Source: Cristatella mucedo (Eukaryota > Bryozoa > Phylactolaemata > Cristatellidae). From it: a stretch of DNA of 64,000 nucleotides. Position numbers and translations under genes: made by a program. The notes beneath the pieces were generated by a model, which did not search any database, was not told where the DNA came from, and saw only the letters and a program-made list of their open reading frames with translations. The stretch covers positions 2,442,501 to 2,506,500 of the forward strand of contig WPIO01000039.1 in assembly GCA_009760855.2 (NCBI GenBank). The letters are read 5' to 3'. Shown one piece after another: positions 12,531 to 25,089 of the stretch. Position 1 is the stretch's first letter, and every line of letters starts with the position of its first letter.

Positions 12531-13534
12531 AAGAGCAGAGGGAGGCACGACGCCCCTCTCGCCCACCGAAGTTCCTGCTGGAGTCACCCCCCCCCCCGAC
12601 TCTCCCGCAACAATCACTAATAGTACATCCTGACCGCATACCACACCAAGTATCCCAGCCCACTCGTACAGCGAGCTGAGGGGGGCAGCGCCATCAAGTA
12701 AACGAAACCACAAGCACTGCTGAAGAACTGATGGAGGTAAGATGAACAAATGCTGCTTGTTAGCTGCAATTTTTCGCACAGTATTGCATACAGTGTGAAA
12801 TGTAAGTATTATTTTAGTATATTTATGAAAGCAGAGAGGCTATGCAGCGAAAAATGAAAGCCGTGGCATTTTCTATGCTAAAGAACTGGCACAAACCGAA
12901 AACCCATTCAAGCAACCGCTGCTTCTCCATGGTAGCCTTTCCATTCCTGGGAAATACTCCGTGGGTGACAGCATGCCTTCTACATGTCTGAACACATCCC
13001 TTCTTCATTTAGCTCATCCGAACACAGTATTTGCCCCGATTTATTTTCCCAAATAACATCTAATGGTTTTTATGTTCCATCTTTGTCGCATTAACGTAGA
13101 CTGTTGTATGCTATTATAGAGAGGCGTTTTGAATTTTTTCATTTAGCCACGTGAACTATTTGCTGCTTCAATACTATCGAAATACCGGGGCGGATTGATT
13201 GGGAGCCAGACACTCCTTGGGGCTGTGCTTCCTGGCAGTTGCATTGTCATTATTTGTCTAGCAGCTGCGTCGCCGGTATTTGTTTGGCTCAGCTGAGGTG
13301 AGAGACGCACCTTTATGAGCCCAATACTTGTGGCCTAAATACTTCACAAAGCACTCTTAAAATTGTACGGTAGACCTTGGTGCTCGTGCAATCAAAAGAT
13401 TAAATGTGGTCAGAAATCTGCAAGACAAGCTTCAGTGCTAATACTGATACCAACCTAGGTGTGTGCAGTTTCCAGTAAGACCCGGTTGCCTAACCAGAAG
13501 GGTGTCCACGCTACGACGTTTTCACGTTCTATTT

Positions 13535-13744
13535 AAGGGTCTATCGCCTGGTTCCTATGATTTTCCGTGGTATTTGAGTCGCTGGAGAGTGTAATTCTCC
13601 CAGCAGTTTCGAAATGGAGAGGACAATGGCAGACTGGCTGAGCTGCAGATTGAGTCATGTGATGCAATCCAAGGACCTTGGCGGTTGCATACAGATTCAA
13701 GGTGGGGCTGCCAAGCAGTGCCTTGTTCGCTGCGTCTGAGCAAG
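13535..13744 (+). promoter_or_regulatory. Putative P450 promoter and 5' UTR
   Basis: About 210 bases directly upstream of the exon 1 ATG are conserved in three tandem copies (near 11080, 13535 and 16010). Each begins close to a TTAAGG..CAATCGCC block. Conservation and position suggest promoter plus 5' UTR. I see no clear TATA box, so the start site is not assigned. Confidence 0.4.
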
Positions 13745-13818
13745 ATGGAGGGCCTGGACTTCAGTGGCTTGCTACTATGGAGCGTCCTTTCGGGTGCGGC
13801 AGTCGTTCTGTTCTATGC
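13745..13818 (+). CDS. P450 exon 1, membrane anchor (best of three copies)
   Basis: ATG at 13745 opens a frame of 24 codons plus 2 bases, ending at a GTAAGT donor (13819). It encodes a short acidic start and then a hydrophobic helix (LLLWSVLSGAAVVLFY), typical of the signal-anchor of microsomal P450s. The phase (2 bases left over) is exactly what exon 2 at 24569 needs. Two paralogous copies at about 11314 and 16218 are damaged. The ATG choice rests on this reading; transcript data are not available. Confidence 0.65.
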
Positions 13819-14439
13819 GTAAGTACTAGCTACCGCTGGCATTCACATTTGACGGTTTGCAAGCCACCAATGGGTTTTTTGTCCAGCTGCCAAAGGGGAG
13901 AGCCTTGTCGAGCTCTGTAGAACTCTTGCAGGAGGCTGCTGAGCCGCAGCTCCACCCTTACTGTCCACGATTTCCGGAAGGTTCGTTCACTGGGTGTAAC
14001 TGCGCAATTCTGAAAAGCTCACTCCTGTTAAGAGCAATTTATATCGAACGTTAAACTGGCGGATCCTCGGACGGCGCCTAGCAAAAAAATTGTTGTGTCG
14101 TATATCTGTGGCTTTATTACAGCCGGCCGCGATGCCGGATTTTAACTTAATTTAGTTGGAATAATTAACTTCTAATAGTTCTTTAGGTTTGCTCATAGCT
14201 TGGTGCATAAGATATCACAAAGTGCCGATGCAGAGTCTATGTAGTTTGTCCTCAGTGGTCCACAGAAACTCTATAGCTTTCAAATTGTACTGCTAGCATC
14301 CGGTAGTTGCCAGCTCGACTTGCCAGAGGCAGGCAGCTCTCAGGAATAGAAAAAGTTATAGCAACGAGAAAACAGTATAACTAAGCCCTATCCTCGACAA
14401 GAATCAGCTGAAGCACGTTCTAGTATTGTATCTGCTTAA

Positions 14440-15345
14440 CACTCAACTTCGGGTCTGCCAGCCCATCTCCTGTTACATTTGCACGAAATCGAGGTGTCAG
14501 TCTCCTAAATGGCATTTCACTAGATGATTATGTCAGCTCCACAGTCAAGTCTGCCTACTTTAAGCTACATAACATTGAGGAAATTTGGGCTGGTTTAGGC
14601 AGGGATACTACATCTAAATTGGTCCATTGATTTGTGACAGCCTGTCTTAACATCTGTAACTCACGGCATGCTGGTCTACCTGCCTATGCACTCAAGTGCC
14701 TACAGTTAGTTCAACAGCTAGTTTTGTTAATCGTTAGGAGAGTTTGCAGTTGCCACGTCACCCTACTTGTCTCTGACCTGCACTGGCTCCTAGTCAAGCA
14801 AGACATCGACTTCGAGGTTTTGTCACTCACCTTTAGGTCCCTTCATTCTTTGGCTCCAGCGTACCTCTCAAAACTATTCTTCACCAGGAGAGGCATCGTG
14901 CCACCAACTTTTCGTAGTCAAATTATTTAGCTATACCTACCTTGAAGAACCCCACAACCCGGAGTGACAAGTTCCTTCAATTCATGTGCTCCTAAAGTTG
15001 GAACTAACTCCTCACTGGTACCATGTGAACCACTGACCTGACGACCTTTAAAATGAAGGTAATGCGACTGTTTAACTCAGTATTTAGTTGCTCCTTGTAA
15101 ATCCTCCATTGTGTCTGTATGTGTGCTGACATTGTGCATGCTACCAGTAACCATATTTGACATGTTGACTCTGTGCAGCCAAATGCTAACCATTATGTAT
15201 GGATATACATATGTACTATTTTACATTGTGAATTGTATATTTAATTATTTGATCATACTTACTATTCAGCATAGAAAAGAAATAGAGTGTGCCAAGAAAG
15301 AGAGTCTGTTCTCTGAGGATGCTAAGAAAATTTATTATTGTTTTT
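14440..15345 (+). mobile_element. LINE family 1, degraded copy
   Basis: Plus-strand remnants of the same RT tail (DLHWLLVKQDIDFEVLSLTF) and of the 3' UTR, ending near TATTATTG at 15335. Several stops and frameshifts. Confidence 0.65.
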
Positions 15346-16004
15346 TTGATAAATCTTGTGCTGGCATAAATATGCAAGCCTACAGTACCTCACACTCAAG
15401 CAAGTATGCAGATCCAAAGGTTCTACAGCATTCTGGTTCTGCATTCTAAGTAATCCTCGTTATCTCTCTTTCTCTCTCTGTCTGTATCTCCGTCTCTCTG
15501 TCTGTCTGTCTGTCTCTCTTTCTCTTTAACTCTGGCTCCCAGCCGACTAATGAACTCTTAATGCTGTCAGTTGATGAGACCTCACTCAGAAATTGGTCAT
15601 ACTGTTATACACATTGAAGGCCCAAACGATAAGCAGGCCACGACTCAGTCTTTGACTTGATTGCATAAACCTTTGTACTGAGTAAGATGAACTCTTGCTA
15701 GTCGAGCTATCAATACCATCTCTAAGAGCATTATTTGGCTTGCCTTTATTGGCAGTAAGTCCCAAGGGGACCTGCAAACTTCTGGTGGCCGTCTGACCTC
15801 CTAAGTAGAGTTTCGGGAGACTACTGAACATGCAACTGAATTTGCCACTTTGCCACCAGATGGACCAAACGTTCTCAGCCACATGATAACCATTCAACCA
15901 GTCACCTGTCGTGCAAACACTGATAGGTAGCTGTATTCCCTATACAGTCATCGCCGTTTGCCTAACCATAACAGTATCCAGGCTCGAACAACTTCCCAGT
16001 AGTA

Positions 16005-16430
16005 TTAAGGAACAATCGCCCAGCTCCTAGAGTTTAAATTGCGTCTAAGTGACAGGAAAGAGCACTTTCCTCTATCAGTTTTGAAATGGGATGGGCTCTG
16101 TTAGACTTAGGAGGCAGCCGATAATGACACTTAGCGAAATCTGACACCCTTGACAGCTGAAGACTGATTAAAGCTGGAGCAGCTCACCAGTTTATCTGGT
16201 CACAGCATCTCCAAGCGATAGAGGGTGTGGATCTCAGTTCCTTGCACCTATGGAGCATTCTAGCAGGTGCTCCAGTCATACTGTTATATGTGTAAGTCTT
16301 ACCGACCGGTGCACATACATATTCGAGTGTTAGCATGCTTCCACTCGTTTTGTCTGCAAAAGCTGGGGAGTGGCCGCCTGTCCTGTAGGGTGAACCCACT
16401 ATAATTTACTGGGCTGCAATTTCAGAATCA
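16005..16430 (+). pseudogene. P450 promoter and exon 1, third copy with lost ATG
   Basis: The anchor exon copy is at 16218-16291: the frame stays open, encodes a hydrophobic helix (HLWSILAGAPVILLYV) and keeps the GTAAGT donor in the right phase, but the first codon reads ATA. It lies nearer to exon 2 than the 13745 copy. It may be a dead copy or use an upstream start. Part of a related intron segment recurs at about 19850-20060. Confidence 0.55.
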
Positions 16431-16577
16431 TTGCCCAAGATTTGTGGATCATGCCTGACTGGGACAAAAATCAACGTTTTCATGCTTACTTTATGTTTAA
16501 CATGTCTTTCGGTACAAAGGGCTCATGGTGAAAAGTTTGTTATATCAGTGACTTCATTGACTTCACCATAATTATAT

Positions 16578-18595
16578 TTATTAATAATAATAAATTGGAT
16601 ATAGTGCCCTCAGACAACTCAATATCTTTGTAGGCACTTTACATTTGCTGCAAGGAAGCAGGTTGAATAGTCGGCTTGATTATTGTAATTCCCTTTGGCT
16701 GGGCTGCCAAAGAAAGCTATTAGGCCATTGCTGCCGACTATGAATATGGCTGCAAGGCTAGTCTTCAAGTCCCAGCGGTTTGATCACGTGTATCCTATGC
16801 AAAAACAGCTAGGATGGATGCTAGCTGAGCAACGTATACAGAGTAAAAGTCTTACGCTGACCCACAAGGCCAACTACGGCTTGGCTCCTTCATACCTGGC
16901 TGAACTGCTGCATCAGTCTCACCCTGCTCGCACCCTCAGGTCCTGTGTGGACAATAAATTAGTTGTTACATTCCTCTGCTTAAAGACCGTTGGCGACCGA
17001 AGCTTTAGCTCTGCAGGTCCTAGACTGTGCAACTCGCTTCCACAATTCATACGCAACAACTACTCTGTTACTGCCGACTATGGCTCATCCTTTTCAGTGG
17101 TCCTGAGGTGCTACTTCCATGCTACTCACTACCTCAACTGCTCTCCTGACTCTTCTATGCTTCCCACTTTCTCTTTGTTGCGTGAGACGAAGTCTGTTGG
17201 CTACCGAATGGGCGCCGAAAGCCGCTTACGCTGTGAGTGCGCTATAGAAAACTCTCCTGTGTAACACCCACATGGTCTTTATGCCTCTGTGGAGTTACAG
17301 ACGGAGATACATTACATTACATATATAGTTGGTGGTAGCATGCTCAATATACAACAACTATAACATGGTTAGAAGTGAGTTGCACAGGGTCAGCATGCAA
17401 GTACGGTTAGTGGCAGCATGCACAGTGTCAGCATGCATAAGCAAATAAAGGACGAATCACATAGACCCACCAAATGCTGCGATAAATAGATGCGTTTTCT
17501 AGTTTCTTTTATAAGGTGGTCAAGTCAGGAGATGTCGTTGTGCAAGTCGGGAGTGAGTTCCAGGCGTTGAGGGGCTACGAATTAAAGTCATAGTCTACAA
17601 AGGCTTGGAGGTTTGTAGGACGTATTCATAAGTATTTAGATTTTGCAAAGCTAGTGCTGGGATGCTCAGCCTAGTGTGGAAGTAGATCTGATTCGAAGGC
17701 TGAAGCCACAGAATGAAGGTACCTAAAGGTGAGTGAGAAAACCTTGAAGTCGATGCCTAGCTTGACTGAGAGACAGTGCAGGTTGGCGATGGGATCTAGC
17801 AACTGCCAGGCTCACGACAGACATGTCTAGCTGCAGTTTTTCACCAGCTGTAAGCGCTTGATTGCACAGGCCGGTAAACCAGTAAGCAGTGAGTTACAGA
17901 AGTCAAGACGGGATGTCACAAATACGTGGACCAACTTAGATGTGGTATTCCTATGTAAAAATATCCGAAAAACTCGTATCCCTATCTAAGCAAGCCCGTA
18001 TTTCAGCAATGCTATGTAGCTGAAAGTAGGCAGACTTGATTTTGGAGCTGATGTGGTCGTCTAAAGAAAGGTCACTTTGGAACATGACACCTAGATTTCC
18101 TGCAGATTCAACAGGTGATATGCTGGCAGAGCCGATTTTGAGTGTTAGCCTTTCCAATTTCTGAATCACACTTGATTTGCCCATAGCTAGTAATTTAGAT
18201 TTATCATAATCTAATTTAAGAAGATTTGCTGCCATACGTGTGTGGATGTCATCAATAGATGCAGCAAGGAAGTTGAGTGAATTCGACATGCTCAAAGGCT
18301 GGGAGGCATCAAAACAAAAGTGAAAGTGTCATCAACATAGAAGGGAAACCTAGATTGTGCTTGGTAATCTCATAGGCAAGAAGGAGAGTATAAACCGTGA
18401 AAAGAACCGGACCTAGAACGGCGCCCTTAGGTACCTCATATTTCAGAGGAATCTCTGATGATCTTTTTCCATTCACATCAATACTCTGGAGTCTCCCTCT
18501 GAGAGACTAGAGTACTTGAACAATTCCAATGCAGTGCCAGTGATGCCCAGGCATGATGAGAAGTGCTAAAGAAGGCCATACTGGTGACTCTGGTG
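16578..18595 (-). mobile_element. LINE family 1 copy split by a family 2 LINE
   Basis: The 3' end is at 16578-16672 (TAATAATAAATTGG..GTGCCCTCAGA). The same element resumes at about 17322 (CATGCTCAATATACAAC) and runs to about 18595 with the RT tail and an RT core remnant. The intervening 16673-17321 is a family 2 LINE on the opposite strand. Confidence 0.7.
16673..17321 (+). mobile_element. LINE family 2, 3' fragment
   Basis: An open frame at 16695-17264 encodes the C-terminal end of a different LINE RT (MAARLVFKSQRFDHV, APSYLAELLHQ, RSFSSAGPRLCNSLPQFIR). A short 3' UTR ends in an (ATTAC)n-like tail at about 17307-17321. Related to the minus-strand copy at 44806-48160. Confidence 0.75.
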
Positions 18596-19049
18596 GTGAG
18601 CCACTAACATTATCGGTAGGCTATTACAAGGCAGGGATTCTGAGTTTAGATTATTTATACTTGTATGTGCTCAGGAATTTAATAGGCTCTCTAAAACGTA
18701 TCAAGCGCATGCAACAGAGATTGGTTGGATGACTAGCAATGATGGCAGTTCAGGCCATATGCTTGAGGGATGGCATACGCAGGGTGTGCCAAGGGTGGCT
18801 GGCTCAGCCTGGCAGGAGTAATTAAGGAAGGTATTTCAGCATACAAAATGAATCTCAGGAAGGTTGAGATTTCCACGAGACCAATAGACAGTGGGAAACA
18901 GTAATTAATAAATCAGGAGGAAGACAGTTTCAAATAGTCGACCGGATAGCTGAGGAAGAAGTTGCTACTTCAAATGGAAAACAGAACAGCAGTGTAACAG
19001 GAGAATAGTGGATGCATAAAGGACATAGGTGACAGTCAGGTCGGGCATG

Positions 19050-19360
19050 ACACAATCGGCTGGGAGGACTGGCTTGGAAACACAGCGAGCAGCTAAGAAA
19101 TGAAGCAGAATTTGAGGCCGATTATAGCCTGGCAATTCTGGGTGTCGGGGCAGCTGTGCTGGTGCTTATCCTCGTCTTGTCTGTTCAGATTGCTCAAGTG
19201 GGGTACCGTGTGAGCAAAGGTAAAGCTAGGGATCTATTGTGGAGAATGTCCACACTACCTGCCGACCGTGGGACCCTGTGTCGGGGCTCGTGCATAGAGA
19301 GGTCGGATGACCAAAGGGAAACCAGAGCTTTTAGCACTGGATTAGCCACCACTACCTAGC
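19050..19360 (+). other. Open stretch with a strong hydrophobic segment
   Basis: The frame from about 19053 to TAG at 19357 encodes a polar start, then LAILGVGAAVLVLILVLSVQ (a convincing membrane-spanning segment with small residues at the start) and a basic, polar tail. There is no ATG before the hydrophobic part in a good place and no family match that I recognise. It may be an exon of an unknown single-pass protein or chance. Surrounding bases 18600-19050 show nothing recognisable. Confidence 0.25.
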
Positions 19361-19689
19361 TGATAGGCTCTGGCACTCACTGGACGTTTCGGGAGCCGTA
19401 CCTACACATAGACAGTGTAGTTTGCCAATCACATCAGTTTAACTGACCCAAGGCTTATGAGCAGACTTAGATCGAACAGCCACTTTTTTAATATTAAATA
19501 CAGAGATGTAGAGAGAAAAAGAGGGAGACGATCAGTAGACTAGAGCTATCAGTGATCTCTCATAACACTACGAAGAGGTCCACTGAATAAATCGCAGCCA
19601 TTAGGCCCCTAGTCTGAGATCCGGTGGAACTTGGGTAAACCACATCCAGGCACTGCAACCAGCTAGGCTAGAAAGGCTAACTAACCATT

Positions 19690-19848
19690 CTTGCAGGCTG
19701 ACCCAGTGCATGTTATGCTTGCTGACATTGTGCTGGCTACCACAAACCATACAATCTTGCTTTCTGTAAAGCATATGCAAAATGCGTGGAAGGAGATTAA
19801 CTTCTCTGAGGGTACTATGCAAAGTATTTTTATTATTATTAGGGCTGC
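19690..19848 (+). mobile_element. LINE family 1, 3' UTR fragment
   Basis: Matches only the last 160 bases of the family (GCTGACCCAGTGCATG to GGAGATTAACTTCTCTGAGG) and an ATTATTATTAG tail. Confidence 0.65.
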
Positions 19849-20094
19849 GTTGAGAATGGGGTTGGACAGATCAGTGCAGAGGATAGACGAACTGCGGCCA
19901 AAGTTCCGAGAACCTGCTATCCTTAAAGAAATTCCATATCTGCTGTCGAGTTAACAGCTAGTACTGGCTGACTTGACTTGGTAGTGACAGGATTCCATCC
20001 TCTAGGTGGCTCTCAGGAAAAGAAAGCAAAATGGTAGCACGAAAAAGCCTAGCTCATCAATGTCCTCGACAAATATCGCAGCAAGAAAATTCCA

Positions 20095-20285
20095 ACATCG
20101 TTTCTAAATAAATAATAAATAAATCCTAGCTGATTAAACAGCCTCTTTCTGTATAGCGACAGAAGACCCTTTACGGCTATCACCACCACTTGCAGTGGCA
20201 ATACAGGATCGCCCACCGCTGGAATCGAATCCACGACCACTGGATCGTGAAAGCAACCATCTTACCTAGTGTGCCATCACGGTTT
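20095..20285 (-). mobile_element. tRNA-derived SINE-like repeat, family 1
   Basis: The minus strand starts ACCGTGATGGCACACTAGG (box A-like) and has GTGGATTCGATTCC (box B-like) about 40 bases later. A non-tRNA tail (GTAAAGGGTCTTCTGTCGC, AGAGGCTGTTTAATCAGC) follows, with an AATAAATAA end. Related copies are at 26553 and 29697, and a head fragment is at 21440-21507. Confidence 0.7.
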
Positions 20286-20289
20286 CTAC

Positions 20290-21430
20290 TTATCTTAGTG
20301 TCTTACACTTGGTTGAAAGGATATTTGCTGTGATCTGTAGAATCGCTTGTCTATTTGACATGATTATTGAACTACAGAATATCTGCCGTGTAAGCTGAAG
20401 CTTTAACACAGCTAAATAAGGAGGATTTTCCTTTTAGCTGATATAATAAATACTGCAACCAGTTGGGGAAAAAATCAATGTTTTTGCATGCTGTTGAAAT
20501 AATTATAATTCGAAGCAGGTGCTTGTGCAATAAATAGTGGTCCTGTCACGAATGCACAATTAAAGCAGGACAAATGCTATCAAAAATGACAATGTAAGCA
20601 GTACTCAGTTTCTTATCAATTCACATTGTTCCAAAGTATGATTTTGATTTAGGAAATAATACAAAGATCTTGTTGCTACACAACCTAATGTAGGTCTACT
20701 ATGTTCCAAGTTAAAGCCAAAACAGGTCAGGTTCTGCTCATTCAGCAACCTCATTTATGTAGCAGCAGAAAAGCCTTAGCATCTCACACCTGAAGTAGGC
20801 AATACAGAATTCTGTGCTTAAGGCATCTAAACCACAAAGATCAAAGATTAAAGCAAAGATCAAAGCTGTGATCTTAGCTGGACAACGAATCAAGATCATC
20901 AAGTGTGAACAATTTGCAATGAAGCTAAAGAGAATTGAGAAAAAAGGTTGAAGCTATTTCATTGCAATAGTTCACTGCATTGTATGTAATCACACCGCTG
21001 AACATTTTAAGCAGCTGCTTTGGGCTCCCATAAAGAGCCCAAATATAATGAAAAAATTCCTTCAAAATCTGCAACCTTGATGCTCATTCTTGAAGAATTC
21101 AAGAAGAACGTGGGAGCATACTTGGAGTACCAAGAAGAGCACTTTCACTAGGATTTGCTAAATGAGAGCATTGTTACCAAAACAATATAACAAAACACAA
21201 TTGGAGATTATGTTTGGGAGTTTATCGACAAATTGACATGCAGTATAGCTGCAAATCGAGAGCATCCTCTTGTTTCTGATCCCTTTGAGGAGTCATTTTC
21301 GAATGGCTTCAGGGAAAATGCATGTTTGTTTGGATTCATTTGTTCTTTTGACTAAAAGTGAAGAACCACCAGGTTCAAATTTTCAGTTTTATCATTAGAA
21401 ATTGGTTAGCTCCAAGTTAATCACCGTCCT
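20290..21430. other. Intergenic or intron 1 sequence, no gene recognised
   Basis: AT-rich sequence with a short local near-repeat of AAAGATCAAAG at about 20837-20865. If exon 1 is at 13745, this lies in P450 intron 1. Confidence 0.5.
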
Positions 21431-21589
21431 GGTCACTAAGGTAAGTCTGGGGACCGAGGTCATGAAAATCAACAGCCTTACCTAGTGTGCCATCACGGCT
21501 AGAGAGCAATATCACGAAACAGTGCAATAAAGTGTCATCGTTACAACTAATAAGCAATTAATTTGGCCTATTTTTGCATTCTGCACTTT

Positions 21590-22115
21590 CTTGAGCTTTT
21601 ACACCGTCCGCCTACTTATAGGCCCCTTCATTCTTAGACCCCAGCCTATTTGTCAGTTCTACTCCCCCACAAGGCTAGGCATCGTACGAGCTGATTTTTG
21701 GAATTCAACCATTAACCCATACCTCATACAAATCTCAAACTCGGAGAACATGCCTTTAGTTCCTATGCTCCTAAAGCCTAGAACTCACTTCCGACTTACC
21801 CCACAACCTCTTTCGACTTGTCCACATTGAAAAAGAAGCTAAAAAGGCAACTATTTATCACAGCAATTAGTGGGTCCCTGCGATTCATCCTGTGAATGCT
21901 TACGCATGTTGACACTGTGCATGCTGCCACTAGCAACACCTTTATGCTGATCCTGTGCAGTCACCTCAACTGTATTTTTCTAATTGTTTATTAACCATTC
22001 TACTGTTAACCGTTCGACGTGCCTTTGTAGCAAATTTAAAGTCCCTAGAAACAGATTGAGTTTTTTTAAGGCGCTACATCAAATGTATTATTATAATCAT
22101 TATTATTAGTTATTT
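21590..22115 (+). mobile_element. LINE family 1, degraded 3' copy
   Basis: Remnant RT tail and 3' UTR ending in ATTATTATAATCATTATTATTAG at about 22088-22110. Heavily mutated. Confidence 0.65.
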
Positions 22116-22894
22116 ATACCGACACTTCCTTTCCTTTTAACAAGTGTGAGCAAAATTTTATGCTGAATATATTTTATTTTATACTGAACTGGAACTGGGC
22201 TACCTTTAATTATTCCCAAATTAATAAGCATGTCAATGTCGTGGTTTTCAAGAAGCCGATTATACGCAACTAAAAAACCTTCATATTTATCGCAAGTCCA
22301 AGTTTAGTGTGTATAATGAAACTGTCATGGCATTCTGCTGGCATGATATAAAAAGAATTACCTTTAAAAGCCCAAGCTTAAAAGCTGACTATCGGTACAG
22401 GCCATAAATAGTGCGAGACACTCAGTCGATTTGTTAGAGTTCTTGAATTTTAATTGCTCCAAAATAGTGTAGATTCACTGCAAAAACAGTTACGACTTGT
22501 ATTACAATTTTAAATCGTCTTTGTGCCATCGATTTATGAGGGATTCCTGGGCTGGCTCACCTCCATCCACACCCCATCCATTTCGAGTACAAAAGTAGGT
22601 GTCAGTCGATTATCTCATTATTGCAGAAGTCGAATCTCCAAATTTGAGATACACACTAAACATCGTTGTGTAATATGCAATCGCTATTTAAGCTAAGCCG
22701 ATTTATAGCAGATCGGTATATATTTTACTACATCATATCAATTCTTAGCAGTCGAATCAGTAACCTTACCAAATGTTTTGCTAAATTATAATAATCTGTT
22801 GACCAAGTGAACTGGTTAGCCATTTGATAAACTACTAATGTTAAGTCTTCTTGTAAACCGGTTACTTAGGTAGATGTGGGTTATTACTCCTATA

Positions 22895-23036
22895 TATAAT
22901 TCATGTGTATAGCGCGCCAAGAGAACTTAATCTCTATTCAGGCGCTTCATGTGTACTGCGGGGCTCGAGCTCACGACCTCAGTCAGACCTTGGTCGGGGC
23001 TAGCACCTAAACTGCTTGACCAAACCAGCTCACGAT
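22895..23036 (-). mobile_element. tRNA-derived SINE-like repeat, family 2
   Basis: The minus strand begins GTGAGCTGGTTTGGTCAAGC (box A-like) and contains GTGAGCTCGAGCCCC (box B-like), followed by a shared tail (GCGCCTGAATAGAGATTAAG). Copies: 42735-42878 (minus), and degenerate plus copies at about 7060-7150 and 49395-49490 inside duplication B. Confidence 0.6.
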
Positions 23037-24185
23037 AAACGTATCCACTCAGCAACATAATTTCTGGGTGAATGTACTCGGCAAAGCTAATCCTATGACT
23101 GTAGTTAGCAATGTACTGGTGTGTTTTCTTATCTCGGGGTGCCTGGATAAATAGCGGTATTTTTGATTGATATACTGAATGACAAAATATAGCAGAAACC
23201 CCAATTTCTGCTAGGGCCTGTATTCCTAACCTTGAAGTGCATGCACCGAGGCATTCGAATTTCGCAAATAAACTGGTAGGTGAAGCATTAGCAGAATGTA
23301 CAGCAGCTTCGGTTGCTTGTGCTAACACATTTGCAAGAGTTTTGTGACAATTTTAGCACTTTTACTTGTTGTTTGGTCCTGAATTTTAAGATGGCAGCTG
23401 CCATGGGCGATTAGAAAGGGTGTCAAGGCGGCATCACTACTGAACTTGCCTGAAGGATTAATATATGAAGCAGACTCGCATGAAGTGGCTGTTTAGCTTT
23501 CCTCTGATTGTCTGCCACAGGCAAGGCATATATAGATGGCACATCCTTGCATTCAGCTAGGCTATTCACCATTCTGTCTAGAACGTATAACCTCTTACAC
23601 AAAGTCTCATATGTCATATGACTCAGATGGCTTGGTAAAGTTTGGTATAGAGTACCGATGCTGGTGAAAAAGTAAAAAAAGAACATGCTGCATCACCGAA
23701 GATTACTTTTAATGTGATTTCGAAGGGCTGACAAAATCTGTGACAGAGACTAACAGTAAGGCATGGCAAGCCAAAATTGGGGAAAGGACAACCTTCACTG
23801 ATCTAGATGCTTTATTCAATGTCACTGAACATACAGAAAATTTACTGGGGTGAATAAGACAACATCACCTGAACATAATCTGCTTTTAGAGAATTCTCAT
23901 CGCTAGAGTCATGCTGTTTGCATGCAACTGTCAGTTTGTATTGCACTTATTCCTAGTCTTGTATTTTTTCAAGTGAAGGCTCCACTTCTGACCATTAATA
24001 CTATTCACATTTATCAGCGAGGCTGCACACAATTTATCGCCGGCGACCTCTCTCAAAAATGTATAGTAGCAGTGATAAATGGTATTGCTGTCACATAATA
24101 TGCATTTATCTTTGGCTCCACAAAGACTATATGGGTGTTACACGAGAGAATTTTATTTAGCTTACTCAAAGCTTAAATTTCTATA

Positions 24186-24330
24186 GGACGCATCTATTAG
24201 CCAACAGACTTTATCTCACACAACAAAGAGAACGTGAGAAGCATAGCTGAGTCAGAAGGGCAGTTTAGGTAGTGAATAGCATGGAAGTAGTTGCTCTGGA
24301 CGGCTGGAAGTAATTACCAGTCGGCTCGAA
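24186..24330 (-). mobile_element. LINE family 2 fragment
   Basis: About 140 bases match the 3' coding end seen at 44930-45010 (TAGCCAACAGACTTTATCTC), minus strand. Confidence 0.55.
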
Positions 24331-24568
24331 GTGACTGCTGCTTGAGAATATGTTCCTTGGAACAATCGTGTTTAAACAATTGAAACAATCCTAGCAACAA
24401 CAGCCACATGAAGAGCCCAGATGCAGCTACTGTGGCCTAAACTACGTACATATGTTATAAGAAAACTTTATTAGTTTAACGCATCTGCAGTTTGCTGGCT
24501 TCTAACATTAACAAAGTGTCAGGTTGTAGAATTGTCGAATTCGCTTGTCAAGTTGGAATTGATTTTAG

Positions 24569-24665
24569 GTTTCTGACATGGCCCTACGATATATTCAAGA
24601 AGCAGGGGCTGAAAGGACCAAAGCCACTGCCACTAATTGGCACTATGCTGCCTGTCTTCAAGATG
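24569..24665 (+). CDS. P450 exon 2, hinge region
   Basis: The acceptor TTTTAG precedes 24569 and the donor GTAAGC follows 24665. The frame encodes WPYDIFKKQGLKGPKPLPLIG, the region just after the anchor in CYP3 proteins, with the Pro/Gly hinge that positions the catalytic domain away from the membrane. It ends in phase 0. Confidence 0.85.
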
Positions 24666-24878
24666 GTAAGCTATCAAATCTCATCTCGAACGAGATTACT
24701 TGGTTTTTGTTTAGAATGCTTACCTGCAAAGAGCCTTGCTGTCCACTCGTAGCAAAAGGTAGTAGTTGCTACGTTTTAAGCTATGTGTGTACTTATCTGT
24801 ACCGTTCATACATGAAGCATGATGAGTGCAGGCTCATGGACCTGCAGCTTGCAGCTAATAGGCTTTGTATCGTTGCAG

Positions 24879-24931
24879 TCAATGGCAGAAATAGATATGG
24901 AGAACGCAAAGCTATATGGCAAGGTTTATGG
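24879..24931 (+). CDS. P450 exon 3
   Basis: A 53-base exon between TTGCAG and GTAGGT. It encodes SMAEIDMENAKLYGKVYG, matching the conserved Y-G-K-V-W/Y-G segment of the CYP3 clan. Phases join exon 2 (phase 0) and exon 4 (phase 2). Confidence 0.85.
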
Positions 24932-25089
24932 GTAGGTAAATGGCACGTGATCTAATATGTTCCACATTGTTGGCCCATCACTATGGTAGAGCTTCATGTT
25001 CGCTGGCATATGTGCAGTTTGAGCTCCCCGATCGGCGGTCAGCTTGGGATTTACTGCTTATAGGCAGACTTAATGTTTGAAAGACTATT

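Noticed and set aside
23423-23686. Minus-strand ORF of 87 codons as a gene
   Set aside because: No motif, no neighbours, and no codon or splice evidence; not distinguishable from chance.
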